From NCBI RefSeq assembly GCF_003314995.1, contig NZ_QNRH01000002.1, positions 1-64,000 on the forward strand: a stretch of DNA of 64,000 nucleotides, in the 5' to 3' direction. This DNA is from Pseudochrobactrum asaccharolyticum. Lineage in GTDB: Bacteria; Pseudomonadota; Alphaproteobacteria; Rhizobiales; Rhizobiaceae. Position numbers and translations under genes: made by a program. Positions 7,611-14,786 of the stretch are shown here, piece after piece (the stretch's first letter is position 1; every line of letters begins with the position of its first letter). The notes under the pieces are model-generated. The model saw only the letters and a program-made list of their open reading frames with translations. It searched no databases and was not told the origin of the DNA.

Positions 7611-8140
7611 CCTTACAAAATACGAGTTTCATGCGCCCCGTTCATTTGCCGGACGGCGTATCAGGTGAACTCTGGCTCGGACCGATGCTCGGTCGGCTAA
7701 GAGGCTTTACCGAGGATATGAATGAGCTGCATGAGCACAAAATCACTCTGATCCTTAACCTCACACCAACCTGTGAAATTGAGGAGAAAGCGCCCGCTTA
7801 TGCGCAGGCGCTGACTGATGATATGAATATCGCTATCCGGCGGTTGCCAATCACCGACTTTGGCGTGCCGGATGATGATACAGAATTTTTCGACTTGAGC
7901 ATTCACGCAGCAAAAGTCTTACGCAGCGGTGGCAGAATATTTATTCACTGCGCCGCCGGTATAGGTCGGACAGGCACTATGGCAACTTGCGTTTTGCTGG
8001 CTCTCGGGATGACTGTTACGCAAGCTGTTTCCCGCATTAGTGATGCCGGATCAGGTCCCGAAACCAATACTCAAAAAGATTTGGTAACGCGTATCGCTAC
8101 CCGTATGCAGCACCGCGAACCGGTTGAAACGAGCCAGTAA
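7607..8140 (+). CDS. protein tyrosine phosphatase-like protein (second copy)
   Basis: The 177-residue protein has the full signature HCAAGIGRTG, with Cys115 and Arg121, and Asp84 in ITDFGVPD as likely general acid. This is the dual-specificity/tyrosine phosphatase arrangement. It starts inside the GntR stop codon, so it is translationally coupled. It shares architecture with the protein at 6383-6946 but the two are clearly diverged, so they are ancient paralogues or separate recruits. No signal peptide is visible. A role in dephosphorylating an imported or regulatory compound is a guess from context only. Confidence 0.8.
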   Translation: MTLQNTSFMRPVHLPDGVSGELWLGPMLGRLRGFTEDMNELHEHKITLILNLTPTCEIEEKAPAYAQALTDDMNIAIRRLPITDFGVPDDDTEFFDLSIHAAKVLRSGGRIFIHCAAGIGRTGTMATCVLLALGMTVTQAVSRISDAGSGPETNTQKDLVTRIATRMQHREPVETSQ

Positions 8141-8144
8141 ATCC

Positions 8145-9224
8145 ATGGATCAGAAACCGCAACATCTCACATCATCGTCTGTCGAGAAACCGCCAAAAGG
8201 CTCTGCTATTTCCTGGATGGATATTGGCGTCGCATTTACCATCCTCGCAATCTTTGCTCTTATCGTATTTAACATTAATTCCAACATGATTGCGGCTGGG
8301 ATTCAACCGGGTTTTTCATTTTTAACAAAGCAGGCAGGCTTTGATCTTGCTGAAAGTCTCATTTCCTATAATGCGAATGACAGCTATCTGCGCGCGATCT
8401 TTGCAGGTCTTGTCAATACGATTGTTGTAGCAGCAGTAAGCCTTATCATCGCTTGTTTGGTTGGTTTGGTCATTGGCCTGTTAAGCGTTAGCAATACGCG
8501 GATTACGCGACTGTTTGCGCTGGCTTATGTTGAATTATTCCGCAATATGCCTAAGCTGCTTGTGCTCCTAACAGGCAGCGCTGAGTTTTCGCTCCAAAGT
8601 GGTGAGTGGGAAACCAAAGGCAAATATTGCGAACCTAGCACTTTGCCAAAAGCAGACCAAGAGCGTACCGAGGCGCCAATCTATGCTCGCAGTTCTTTGG
8701 GCGAAACAGCCAGAGAAATAGAAGCTAATGAAACTACGCAAGCAGCTGAAAGCGCTCGTGTTCTACAAATGCTTGATGATTTGGGCAAAAGTCCCCACAT
8801 AGAAAATCAGGACATGCAAGAACCAACTGCCCAGCAATCCACACCACCACAATCGCACCCTTCTACGCAGGCCATCCAAGCGGATGCCGCCTCTCCAAGC
8901 TCAAACTCACATATGCCTCTACGCGGGAAATCTATTGCATTAAGCAGCACAGATGAAGCTGTCATACGCGAGGCTGTTAGCTTAAATCTTGCTGATGAGA
9001 CCTCAGCCCGGTTCCGCAATATTGCTGCCGTTGACATGGAGGATGGCACTTATATTGTGTGTGGTTTTGTGAACGGTAAGAACCAATTTGGTGCATATAC
9101 CGGCTATCAGATATTTTACGGAGTATATCGGCCCGTGGATCCAATTTTCGTAACAAAATACATAATAAAACCCTCTTTTGGCTTGAGTTTATGTGTAGCT
9201 TCAGGGGGTGAATTCAAACACTAA
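8145..9224 (+). CDS. chimeric ORF: truncated amino acid ABC permease fused to foreign hypothetical tail
   Basis: Residues 1 to about 142 match an AapQ/BztB-type permease: cytoplasmic start, one transmembrane helix near 30-50, the periplasmic segment with ANDSYLRAIFAGLVNT, two more helices and VELFRNMPKLLVLL. The EAA loop and the remaining helices are missing. From about base 8570 the frame continues into an unrelated hydrophilic, Gln/Pro/Ser-rich stretch and a C-terminal domain with DGTYIVCGFVNGKNQFGAY. The junction probably is the left border of the foreign element that follows. The permease part cannot form a working channel. Whether the tail is translated separately (for example from an internal ATG near 8769) is unknown. 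Confidence 0.6.
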   Translation: MDQKPQHLTSSSVEKPPKGSAISWMDIGVAFTILAIFALIVFNINSNMIAAGIQPGFSFLTKQAGFDLAESLISYNANDSYLRAIFAGLVNTIVVAAVSLIIACLVGLVIGLLSVSNTRITRLFALAYVELFRNMPKLLVLLTGSAEFSLQSGEWETKGKYCEPSTLPKADQERTEAPIYARSSLGETAREIEANETTQAAESARVLQMLDDLGKSPHIENQDMQEPTAQQSTPPQSHPSTQAIQADAASPSSNSHMPLRGKSIALSSTDEAVIREAVSLNLADETSARFRNIAAVDMEDGTYIVCGFVNGKNQFGAYTGYQIFYGVYRPVDPIFVTKYIIKPSFGLSLCVASGGEFKH

Positions 9225-9327
9225 AATATCTTAAGCCATTGTAATTACTTCTATATTTCTAACATCAATTTGACATTCAACATAATTTCTGTTTTGATAT
9301 ATCAATAATTTCAACGCAGAGGTCGCT

Positions 9328-9906
9328 ATGTCACAACTACGACAAGCTCGCACAATCACTACAGCTCAATTTCATCAAGCGCTCAACACCGCTGTAAACC
9401 TGAGACACCCCCATCGCAATAAAGCCACTCTATTGTTGAGTTTCAAAGCAGGCTTGCGCGCTGGAGAAATTGCCCAGCTCGATTGGCGGATGCTGCTTGA
9501 TGCGAATGGAAAACTTGGAACGACACTCAATCTGCCTGGAATTATTACCAAGTCTGGTCGGGCAAGGCGAATTCCAATTCATCCTGATTTACGCAAAGCA
9601 TTGCTAAAACTATATCGAATAACGGGGCCTTTAGGCCCCGTTATTCTGAGTGAGCGCGGCAAGGCAATGTCAGCGAAATCTGTCGTTAATTGGTTTAAAA
9701 ATATCTATGACAATACAGGCTTAGAAGGTTGCTCATCTCATTCAGGTCGCCGCACTTTCGTGACCAATGCTGCCCGGCTTATCCATAAAGCAGGCGGATC
9801 CCTGCGTGACGTTCAGCTTCTCGCAGGCCACCAATCTATCATTACAACACAGCGCTATATTGATGGTGATAGTGACGCTCAGCGTAAGCTTGTTAGCTTA
9901 ATCTAA
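9328..9906 (+). CDS. compact tyrosine recombinase/integrase
   Basis: The 192-residue protein is nearly all catalytic domain: Arg44 (AGLRAGEIAQLDW), Lys75, His138 and Arg141 (HSGRRTF), His168 (LLAGHQS) and Tyr177 (QRYIDG). These form the complete R-K-H-R-H-Y set of phage-type recombinases. The N-terminal arm-binding and most of the core-binding domain are absent, unlike typical 350-400-residue integrases. It probably integrates or excises the surrounding element, or resolves multimers. Confidence 0.8.
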   Translation: MSQLRQARTITTAQFHQALNTAVNLRHPHRNKATLLLSFKAGLRAGEIAQLDWRMLLDANGKLGTTLNLPGIITKSGRARRIPIHPDLRKALLKLYRITGPLGPVILSERGKAMSAKSVVNWFKNIYDNTGLEGCSSHSGRRTFVTNAARLIHKAGGSLRDVQLLAGHQSIITTQRYIDGDSDAQRKLVSLI

Positions 9907-9969
9907 CCTACCCCCCACCCTACCCAAAAATCAACAATAGGACCTCATGCATCATAGAGGAGAAGAAAC

Positions 9970-10332
9970 ATGCGCCCCAAAATAGAACGAATCAAGAACT
10001 TAAATTCCAAACCCATTAATGCCATCGCCATCCATAATGACCAACTCCGCAAACACCATATTGGTGGGCGAATAATGATGAGTAAGGGCATTTCAAATCT
10101 AGACGCTGCTCGTATCCATATGATCATGAAACAGATTGCGGATTTCAGTAACTTCAACAGTAGCAACGATCCGTATGAGGAACGTGATTGTGCCATCCTC
10201 GAAATCGACAATCTAAGCATCATGTGGAAAATCGATTATTACGATGAAACACTTGATGGCCATTCGCCCGATCCATCCAACCCAGATGTTACAGTACGAA
10301 TAATGACAGTCATGCTTGCTGAGGAGTATTAA
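9970..10332 (+). CDS. hypothetical 120-residue protein paired with peptidase gene
   Basis: The start ATG follows gaggagaagaaac, a strong ribosome site. The protein is mixed alpha/beta in appearance, with a Met-rich N-terminal half and an acidic C-terminal half (DDPYEERD-like and HSPDPSNPDVT segments). No signal peptide, membrane helix or known motif is visible. The following gene begins 2 bases after its stop, so the two are co-transcribed and probably function together. I do not recognise the family. Confidence 0.6.
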   Translation: MRPKIERIKNLNSKPINAIAIHNDQLRKHHIGGRIMMSKGISNLDAARIHMIMKQIADFSNFNSSNDPYEERDCAILEIDNLSIMWKIDYYDETLDGHSPDPSNPDVTVRIMTVMLAEEY

Positions 10333-10334
10333 CC

Positions 10335-10958
10335 TTGGCAGAAAAACCAATTCTCCCCTCAGATAGTAAGCTTAGCCCTTATCTACAGGGCAACTTAGAT
10401 TCACTCTGTAGCGTTTATGCCGTCATTAATGCATTGCGATGGACCCTAGCTGACCACCCACTATCTGCCAAAGGCGAACACTGGCGCATTCTTTTCGCTG
10501 AATTGAATGATTATGCCGTCAAAGAACTAGGGCTGCTCAGTCTATCATCACAGGGAATGGGTCTTAATGGAATGATTTGGCTCCTACGTACCGCTCAGCA
10601 ACATATGGCAGAAGCCCACGCTATAACCTTCAAAACCTACCGTCCCTTTGCATTACGTCGACCAGAGTCCAGCACCTGCGTTATCGGCGAAATCAAGGAG
10701 CACTTGCACTCACCTGGCACAGCAGTAATTACTGCGGTCTACGGCAAGCTGAACCATTGGTGCGTTATTAAAGGCATAAACGAGAAACATGCAATTTTAT
10801 TTGATAGCGACAGACTCTACCAGACTCCTCTCACTATATTCCAACTCACCGCTCATTCAAATTCAGCTTCACATTCTAGCCGAGCTCAAACTGGAAGTAT
10901 TCTGCTGCTTTCAATGGATAAAACAACCGCTTGTAAAAATATTATGCAGCATAGTTGA
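10335..10958 (+). CDS. papain-like cysteine peptidase-fold protein
   Basis: It starts at TTG 10335 behind gaggagtattaacc. The 207 residues show a papain/C39-like catalytic order: Cys25 in NLDSLCSVYAVINAL (with Gln18 nearby as a possible oxyanion residue), His141 in LNHWCVIKGI and Asp157 in AILFDSDR. The helix after the Cys and the beta strand around the His are as expected. No signal peptide is seen, so it acts inside the cell. Substrate is unknown; it could process a phage, host or element protein, or be a toxin or immunity-type effector. The small upstream gene may encode a partner or inhibitor. Confidence 0.6.
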   Translation: MAEKPILPSDSKLSPYLQGNLDSLCSVYAVINALRWTLADHPLSAKGEHWRILFAELNDYAVKELGLLSLSSQGMGLNGMIWLLRTAQQHMAEAHAITFKTYRPFALRRPESSTCVIGEIKEHLHSPGTAVITAVYGKLNHWCVIKGINEKHAILFDSDRLYQTPLTIFQLTAHSNSASHSSRAQTGSILLLSMDKTTACKNIMQHS

Positions 10959-10999
10959 CATATTTGATAATTAGATATTAATTCAAATAATGAGCCGGG

Positions 11000-11239
11000 C
11001 AAATTGTCCGCGATTTTAGTTCTAGCGAACTAAGACAGCTCGTACTTATGGCCTCCTAAATGAGGCAAGGTTTCAGAAATGAAGCTGTAAGTACGTCACT
11101 TAACTTGAAAAAGTTGAGTCCGCTCCGAAACTGACAACAATTCCAACATGCGTTGGGTTGAGGTTTCGGTGTGACGTCTTAGTGATTTTGTCCGCCTGCA
11201 ACTTCATCCCTTCGCCACAGAAGGTGATATTATGAAGTT
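11000..11239 (+). ncRNA. strongly structured leader or origin region (novel RNA candidate)
   Basis: This gene-free stretch packs many complementary segments. There is a hairpin at 11016-11033 (ttagttc/gaactaa). A small hairpin at 11051-11066 (gcctc/gaggc) lies inside the long-range pair 11041-11048 with 11088-11095 (cgtactta/taagtacg). A 9-bp stem with a GAAA tetraloop and one G-T pair spans 11098-11119. A long nested hairpin spans 11125-11169 (ccgaaac, caac and ccaac with gttgg, gttg and gtttcgg). The pair 11200-11207 with 11232-11239 covers the next start codon. The GNRA loop and wobble pair favour an RNA; a Rep origin is the main alternative. It resembles no riboswitch or ncRNA class I can name. 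Confidence 0.5.
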
Positions 11240-11603
11240 ACGTAAAACCGGCCGACGATCAGAACCGACAATCCAAGATACTTACTTAAAGTTTACAGAG
11301 CTTCTTGTTCGAGAGCATGGATTATCCCTAAATTTCCTGAACTCTGCGTCTACCAATAAAGTACGCACAAGAAAGCACCCAACATCAACATATGAACTGA
11401 CTGACCTCTTAAACGCTCAGCAGGCAGCGAGTGTCTTGGGCCTAAGTTTCAAGACCCTCGCGAATTGGCGCGTGTCCGGCAACCACTCTCTTAAATATAT
11501 AAAGATCGGTGGAGCCATTCGCTATCAATATAGCGACTTAATTGCGTTTTCTGACATTAACAAACGCTCAAACACCTCTCAAAAACAATCAAAACGCGGG
11601 TGA
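11232..11603 (+). CDS. helix-turn-helix (AlpA/excisionase-like) DNA-binding protein
   Basis: The 123-residue protein has a basic N-terminus and, from about residue 58, a MerR/AlpA-type HTH (LLNAQQAASVLGLSFKTLAN, then YIKIGGAIRYQYSDLIAF). This is the arrangement of excisionases and plasmid or phage regulators. The start codon and its ribosome site (gaagg at 11220) both lie in predicted hairpins of the upstream structured region, so translation may be controlled. The stop is followed 5 bases later by the Rep-like gene start, indicating one operon. It could be excisionase, Rep cofactor or regulator. Confidence 0.65.
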   Translation: MKLRKTGRRSEPTIQDTYLKFTELLVREHGLSLNFLNSASTNKVRTRKHPTSTYELTDLLNAQQAASVLGLSFKTLANWRVSGNHSLKYIKIGGAIRYQYSDLIAFSDINKRSNTSQKQSKRG

Positions 11604-11608
11604 GGAAC

Positions 11609-12445
11609 ATGTTGAAACACGACTACTTACCTGAAGCTTTCGAAACGTTTGGATCTACCAAAGAACGGCGCAAAAAAATTAGAAAGGCAGTACTTGCTTT
11701 AGACAACAAAGTAAAAATGGAAAAAAAGTGTTCTATTGATAATAGGTGTCATTCAGGGTTTTGCCCAACATGTCTACGTTTACTTAGAAAGAAGTTCCTC
11801 CGTTTTGTGCAACGAGAGGAATTAGCAAAACGTGAGTGGTATATGGTAACAGTCTTTGTTGAGGGGTGGACTAAACCTGCCGGCGATTTCGAACCATTTG
11901 GCGAACTCAAGAACAATCCAATCATTAAGAAGTTTCTAAAACAATTACGAAAAGTTGGGCAGCCAGATATGTTGCTTTTTGGATCAATTGAGACTGTTTT
12001 CAAGGTCCGAGACAATAAGCCAATTGGCAAACCATTTCACCTTCATATGTTAATCTCAGGGGCAAGTAAGGAACAGATCCGAGTTTCAGTTAGAAAAACT
12101 ATCCCACGCCCAACTATAGGCGTCCCTCTTCGCATTGATCATGTCCAGCAAACCGCTAAAGACTTAGTTCGGAGTTCATCTTACATACTCAAACAAACTT
12201 TTTGGTTACGCTCCGAAAGCAAAAAGGGGTTCAAGAAACTGGAAAGTCCAAAGCCTCAACAGCTCGCGGAACTGCTATCCAATCTGGGCACACATCAATG
12301 GGGTGATCGATTTTTTTATATAGGCATACGTTTTTGCTATGGAAAATTTAGCATTACACCCAATGTGAAATCGATGTTTACTAAAAAAACGAATAACAAA
12401 TCTCATAAATCACACACCCCCCTACCTAAAACACCTAAGAAATAG
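11609..12445 (+). CDS. Rep-like protein with zinc-ribbon and HUH-like motif
   Basis: The 278-residue basic protein starts at an ATG behind gtgagg. An N-terminal Cys cluster (Cys41, Cys47, Cys52, Cys55) resembles the zinc motif of rolling-circle Rep and plasmid transposase-like proteins. The segment KPFHLHMLISG fits the metal-binding His-x-His of HUH endonucleases, and SSYILKQTFW offers a catalytic Tyr followed by Lys. The C-terminus is Lys/Ser/Pro-rich and probably disordered. The likely role is nicking an origin to start rolling-circle replication of the element. The motif fit is by eye and other residues of the fold are not verified. Confidence 0.5.
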   Translation: MLKHDYLPEAFETFGSTKERRKKIRKAVLALDNKVKMEKKCSIDNRCHSGFCPTCLRLLRKKFLRFVQREELAKREWYMVTVFVEGWTKPAGDFEPFGELKNNPIIKKFLKQLRKVGQPDMLLFGSIETVFKVRDNKPIGKPFHLHMLISGASKEQIRVSVRKTIPRPTIGVPLRIDHVQQTAKDLVRSSSYILKQTFWLRSESKKGFKKLESPKPQQLAELLSNLGTHQWGDRFFYIGIRFCYGKFSITPNVKSMFTKKTNNKSHKSHTPLPKTPKK

Positions 12446-13049
12446 CGGGGTATGAGGTGGTTATATTGGTAACACTATGTAGCCACCTCAATCTTGCATA
12501 CGTTGATATATGGAAGAAACTGCCAGCATCCCTATTTTACCGCCTGCATCCCCAAAAATCATTCCTCTTTAAACAAAATTTCACGCTATCTGATAAAACC
12601 TCATGGCTTTTGAGGACATCAAATGATTTTGTAAAAGCTCTCAACTGTAGTTTATAGCTATTATATCCCTATTCATCCCTCACATCCCCCCAATAGATTT
12701 CTTCATCCTCATAAATCGCCCTAAATCATTAATGTCATCGCACGAGTTGAATAAGGAATAGCGAGGAGGTTCGGTTTATTTGAACAGTTTTCGGCGTTTC
12801 GCTAAATGGATTTTCACCTTGATTATGATGCCACCATCATCAGCGCCAGTGCGTCAAAATAAGCCTGATCGGATGTCTTCCGGTCAAGAGATGAAACTTG
12901 ACATCGAGTATTATAAAAACTTTGATATCGACCTATGCCAGCGCGGACCTTGGATACGGTTTTGTAGACATATCTACATAACCAGCTATAAATGGTCAGA
13001 TTTAACGTGAGCAGGTCAAGAGCATATAAATATTCCGAGCATCAACAGC
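12446..13049. other. gene-free stretch between the mobile element and the hydantoin operon
   Basis: About 600 AT-rich bases. Two frames (12457-12657 and 12780-13010) have no ribosome site worth noting, odd composition and no recognisable motif. A small hairpin (cctca/tgagg) occurs near 12598-12616. I see no att duplicate, promoter or RNA gene that I can support. Confidence 0.5.
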
Positions 13050-13084
13050 TTAGCCCGCAGTCTTTACTGACAACTGCGGGCTAA
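13050..13084 (-). terminator. terminator-like hairpin after the permease operon
   Basis: A perfect 12-bp stem (ttagcccgcagt with actgcgggctaa) with an 11-base loop starts 5 bases past the permease stop codon on the minus strand. There is no T-run, so it may act as a processing or stabilising 3' end, or terminate with help from Rho. Confidence 0.7.
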
Positions 13085-13088
13085 AGAT

Positions 13089-14597
13089 CTACATATCTTC
13101 GCGCGAGGTCGACATACCGCCCATATCCGCCTGCGAAACGCGGGCAAAGCGTCCCTCGCCTTGATACATCCAGCTAAAAGATTTGGACGTTGCGAGATAA
13201 TCATCAGAATAATTGCTAGTGATTTCTTTTTGCGGGAAACGCGGCAGCACTAGCACTTTCATCAGGATGACATAGAAGATCAGCCCAAGCGGAAAACCGA
13301 TCAGGAAAGCGTAGGCTGAATAATAGGCGGCAATACCACCCGATGCGAGCCATGCAATCATCCCCGCCCAGTTGATACCGTTGGAATAGCGATATTGACC
13401 GGTAGTGCTGAACAGTTCCGGCACATTCACCCGACGATGGCGAATGATATAATAATCCGCAATCATGATCCCGCCGATGGATGCAAGAAATGCGCCGTAA
13501 TAATTTAAAAATACGAACAGATTATCGAGGATCAGCCACGGAAAACACAAAGTGCCGATAATTCCGGCCAGTGCAACGCTAAGCTTGTAATTGATATAGC
13601 GCGGCGACAGATTAACCAGTGTCAGTGCTGAGGGCACCAGATTGGCGGCAGTATTGGTTGACCATTGCGCCAGAACTACCAAGGCCAGAAGAGCGATCAG
13701 AGCAAAACCCTGACTTTCGGCCTGGATGACTTCAATCGGGTTCCAGTTGCCGGTCGCAATATAAGAAATACCGCCAATACCGGCGATAAAGGCCTGTGTC
13801 AGCGGCAAAGCGATCAATTGTGCACCAAACAGACTTTTGTTGCGGCGTGTGAAACTCTTGGTACCGGGTTGCGTTTTGATAAAACGGGTCAGGTTGGGAA
13901 TATCAATCGCCATCGTCGACCAAAAGGCAAGATTGACAACAAACAGTGCCAGCAGTGACATGCTTTTGCCTTCATTGACAAAGGTCCAGATATTGATCCC
14001 TTTGACATCGGCAATGCCTTCTAAAGTCAGATACATCCAGATCGAAATCGCAATGATGCATGGCGCTGCAAGCGCTGCAAGTTTCTCAATCGCCTTGATC
14101 CCCAATGCGGTATTGATCACCTGCACCACGCCAAAAGCCACATACCAGAGAAACCAATTATCAATGCCGAGAAAATGCGAACCGATACCATTGAGCGCTA
14201 ATGCGCCAAGGTAGGTTTGAATACCGAACCACATCGCGGCAACCACGCCGCGCGAAACGGCCGGTAAATGCGTGCCATATATCCCGAAAGGCGCACGCAA
14301 ATAGACCGCAAAGGTCAGGCCGTGTTCTGTGCCGATATCGGCAGTGAGCAGCATGAACAGGCCGATAAACAGATTGGCCAGAAAGATCGTGATAATGACA
14401 GTGCCCAGTGATACGCCATTTTCCACGCCGGATGCACCGAGTGAATAGGTGGCAATGATCACGGCAATGCCGATCCAGATCCACGCATAGCTATAGGCCG
14501 AGATCGGACGTTGATTGAGGCTGGTGGGCAGGATCGCCTCCTCAATCAACGCCTCACTCACCGGGCGTGCTGCGGGATTATCCAGTGCAATTGACAT
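13089..14597 (-). CDS. NCS1-family nucleobase/hydantoin:cation symporter
   Basis: The 502-residue protein has about twelve transmembrane segments and NCS1 signatures: NQRPISAYSYAWIWIGIAVI at the first helix, FLANLFIGLFMLLTADIGTEH and the pore-lining ISYIATGNWNPIE region. NCS1 carriers import cytosine, allantoin, hydantoins or related ring compounds with Na+ or H+. ATG 14597 follows agggagaataaa; the longer frame would begin inside the terminator upstream. It lies just downstream of hyuAB, so N-methylhydantoin or creatinine is the likely cargo. The minus-strand terminator before it implies reduced or independent expression. Confidence 0.85.
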   Translation of the reverse strand: MSIALDNPAARPVSEALIEEAILPTSLNQRPISAYSYAWIWIGIAVIIATYSLGASGVENGVSLGTVIITIFLANLFIGLFMLLTADIGTEHGLTFAVYLRAPFGIYGTHLPAVSRGVVAAMWFGIQTYLGALALNGIGSHFLGIDNWFLWYVAFGVVQVINTALGIKAIEKLAALAAPCIIAISIWMYLTLEGIADVKGINIWTFVNEGKSMSLLALFVVNLAFWSTMAIDIPNLTRFIKTQPGTKSFTRRNKSLFGAQLIALPLTQAFIAGIGGISYIATGNWNPIEVIQAESQGFALIALLALVVLAQWSTNTAANLVPSALTLVNLSPRYINYKLSVALAGIIGTLCFPWLILDNLFVFLNYYGAFLASIGGIMIADYYIIRHRRVNVPELFSTTGQYRYSNGINWAGMIAWLASGGIAAYYSAYAFLIGFPLGLIFYVILMKVLVLPRFPQKEITSNYSDDYLATSKSFSWMYQGEGRFARVSQADMGGMSTSREDM

Positions 14598-14663
14598 TTT
14601 ATTCTCCCTTTTTTCTGCGGGCGACATTCGCAAGTTATTTTTCTGATGCGTTATGCTGCCCAT

Positions 14664-14704
14664 AAAAAATCGCAGCCAAATGTTTCGCCACTTGACTGCG
14701 ATTT
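14664..14704 (-). terminator. intrinsic terminator between hyuB and the permease gene
   Basis: On the minus strand aaatcgcag pairs with ctgcgattt, followed directly by a run of six T. Loop length is 20. It lies 82 bases past the hyuB stop and about 65 bases before the permease start, so it should end most hyuAB transcripts. Confidence 0.75.
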
Positions 14705-14786
14705 GATTGAAGTTCCCGTTTAGTGCATTGTTTTCATTCTATAGATCAGGCCATAGCGATCCTTTATCTTGTGATCCGTTTTAGAG

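Larger units (their letters stand above)
8570..12445. mobile_element. putative small integrative element (integrase, peptidase, structured RNA, HTH, HUH-like Rep)
   Basis: A tyrosine integrase, four small or unusual genes and a long structured intergenic region lie between a broken permease gene and a catabolic operon. Codon use is more AT-rich than in the neighbours. The content (integrase, excisionase-like HTH, Rep-like protein) fits an integrative plasmid or satellite-like element. The left limit is set by the permease fusion. The right limit is not visible, and no other half of the permease gene is found near 12.5-13.1 kb, so no att sites can be named. Confidence 0.5.

Noticed and set aside
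11000-11239. known riboswitch class upstream of the HTH gene
   Set aside because: No conserved core of the classes I know (TPP, SAM, cobalamin, glycine, ZTP, guanidine) can be placed on the segments; left as unknown structure.
12457-12657. 66-residue open frame after the Rep-like gene
   Set aside because: No ribosome site, low-complexity hydrophobic composition and no motif; probably chance.
12780-13010. 76-residue open frame near the end of the element
   Set aside because: TTG start and no recognisable family; the gaggagg upstream is too far away to support it.
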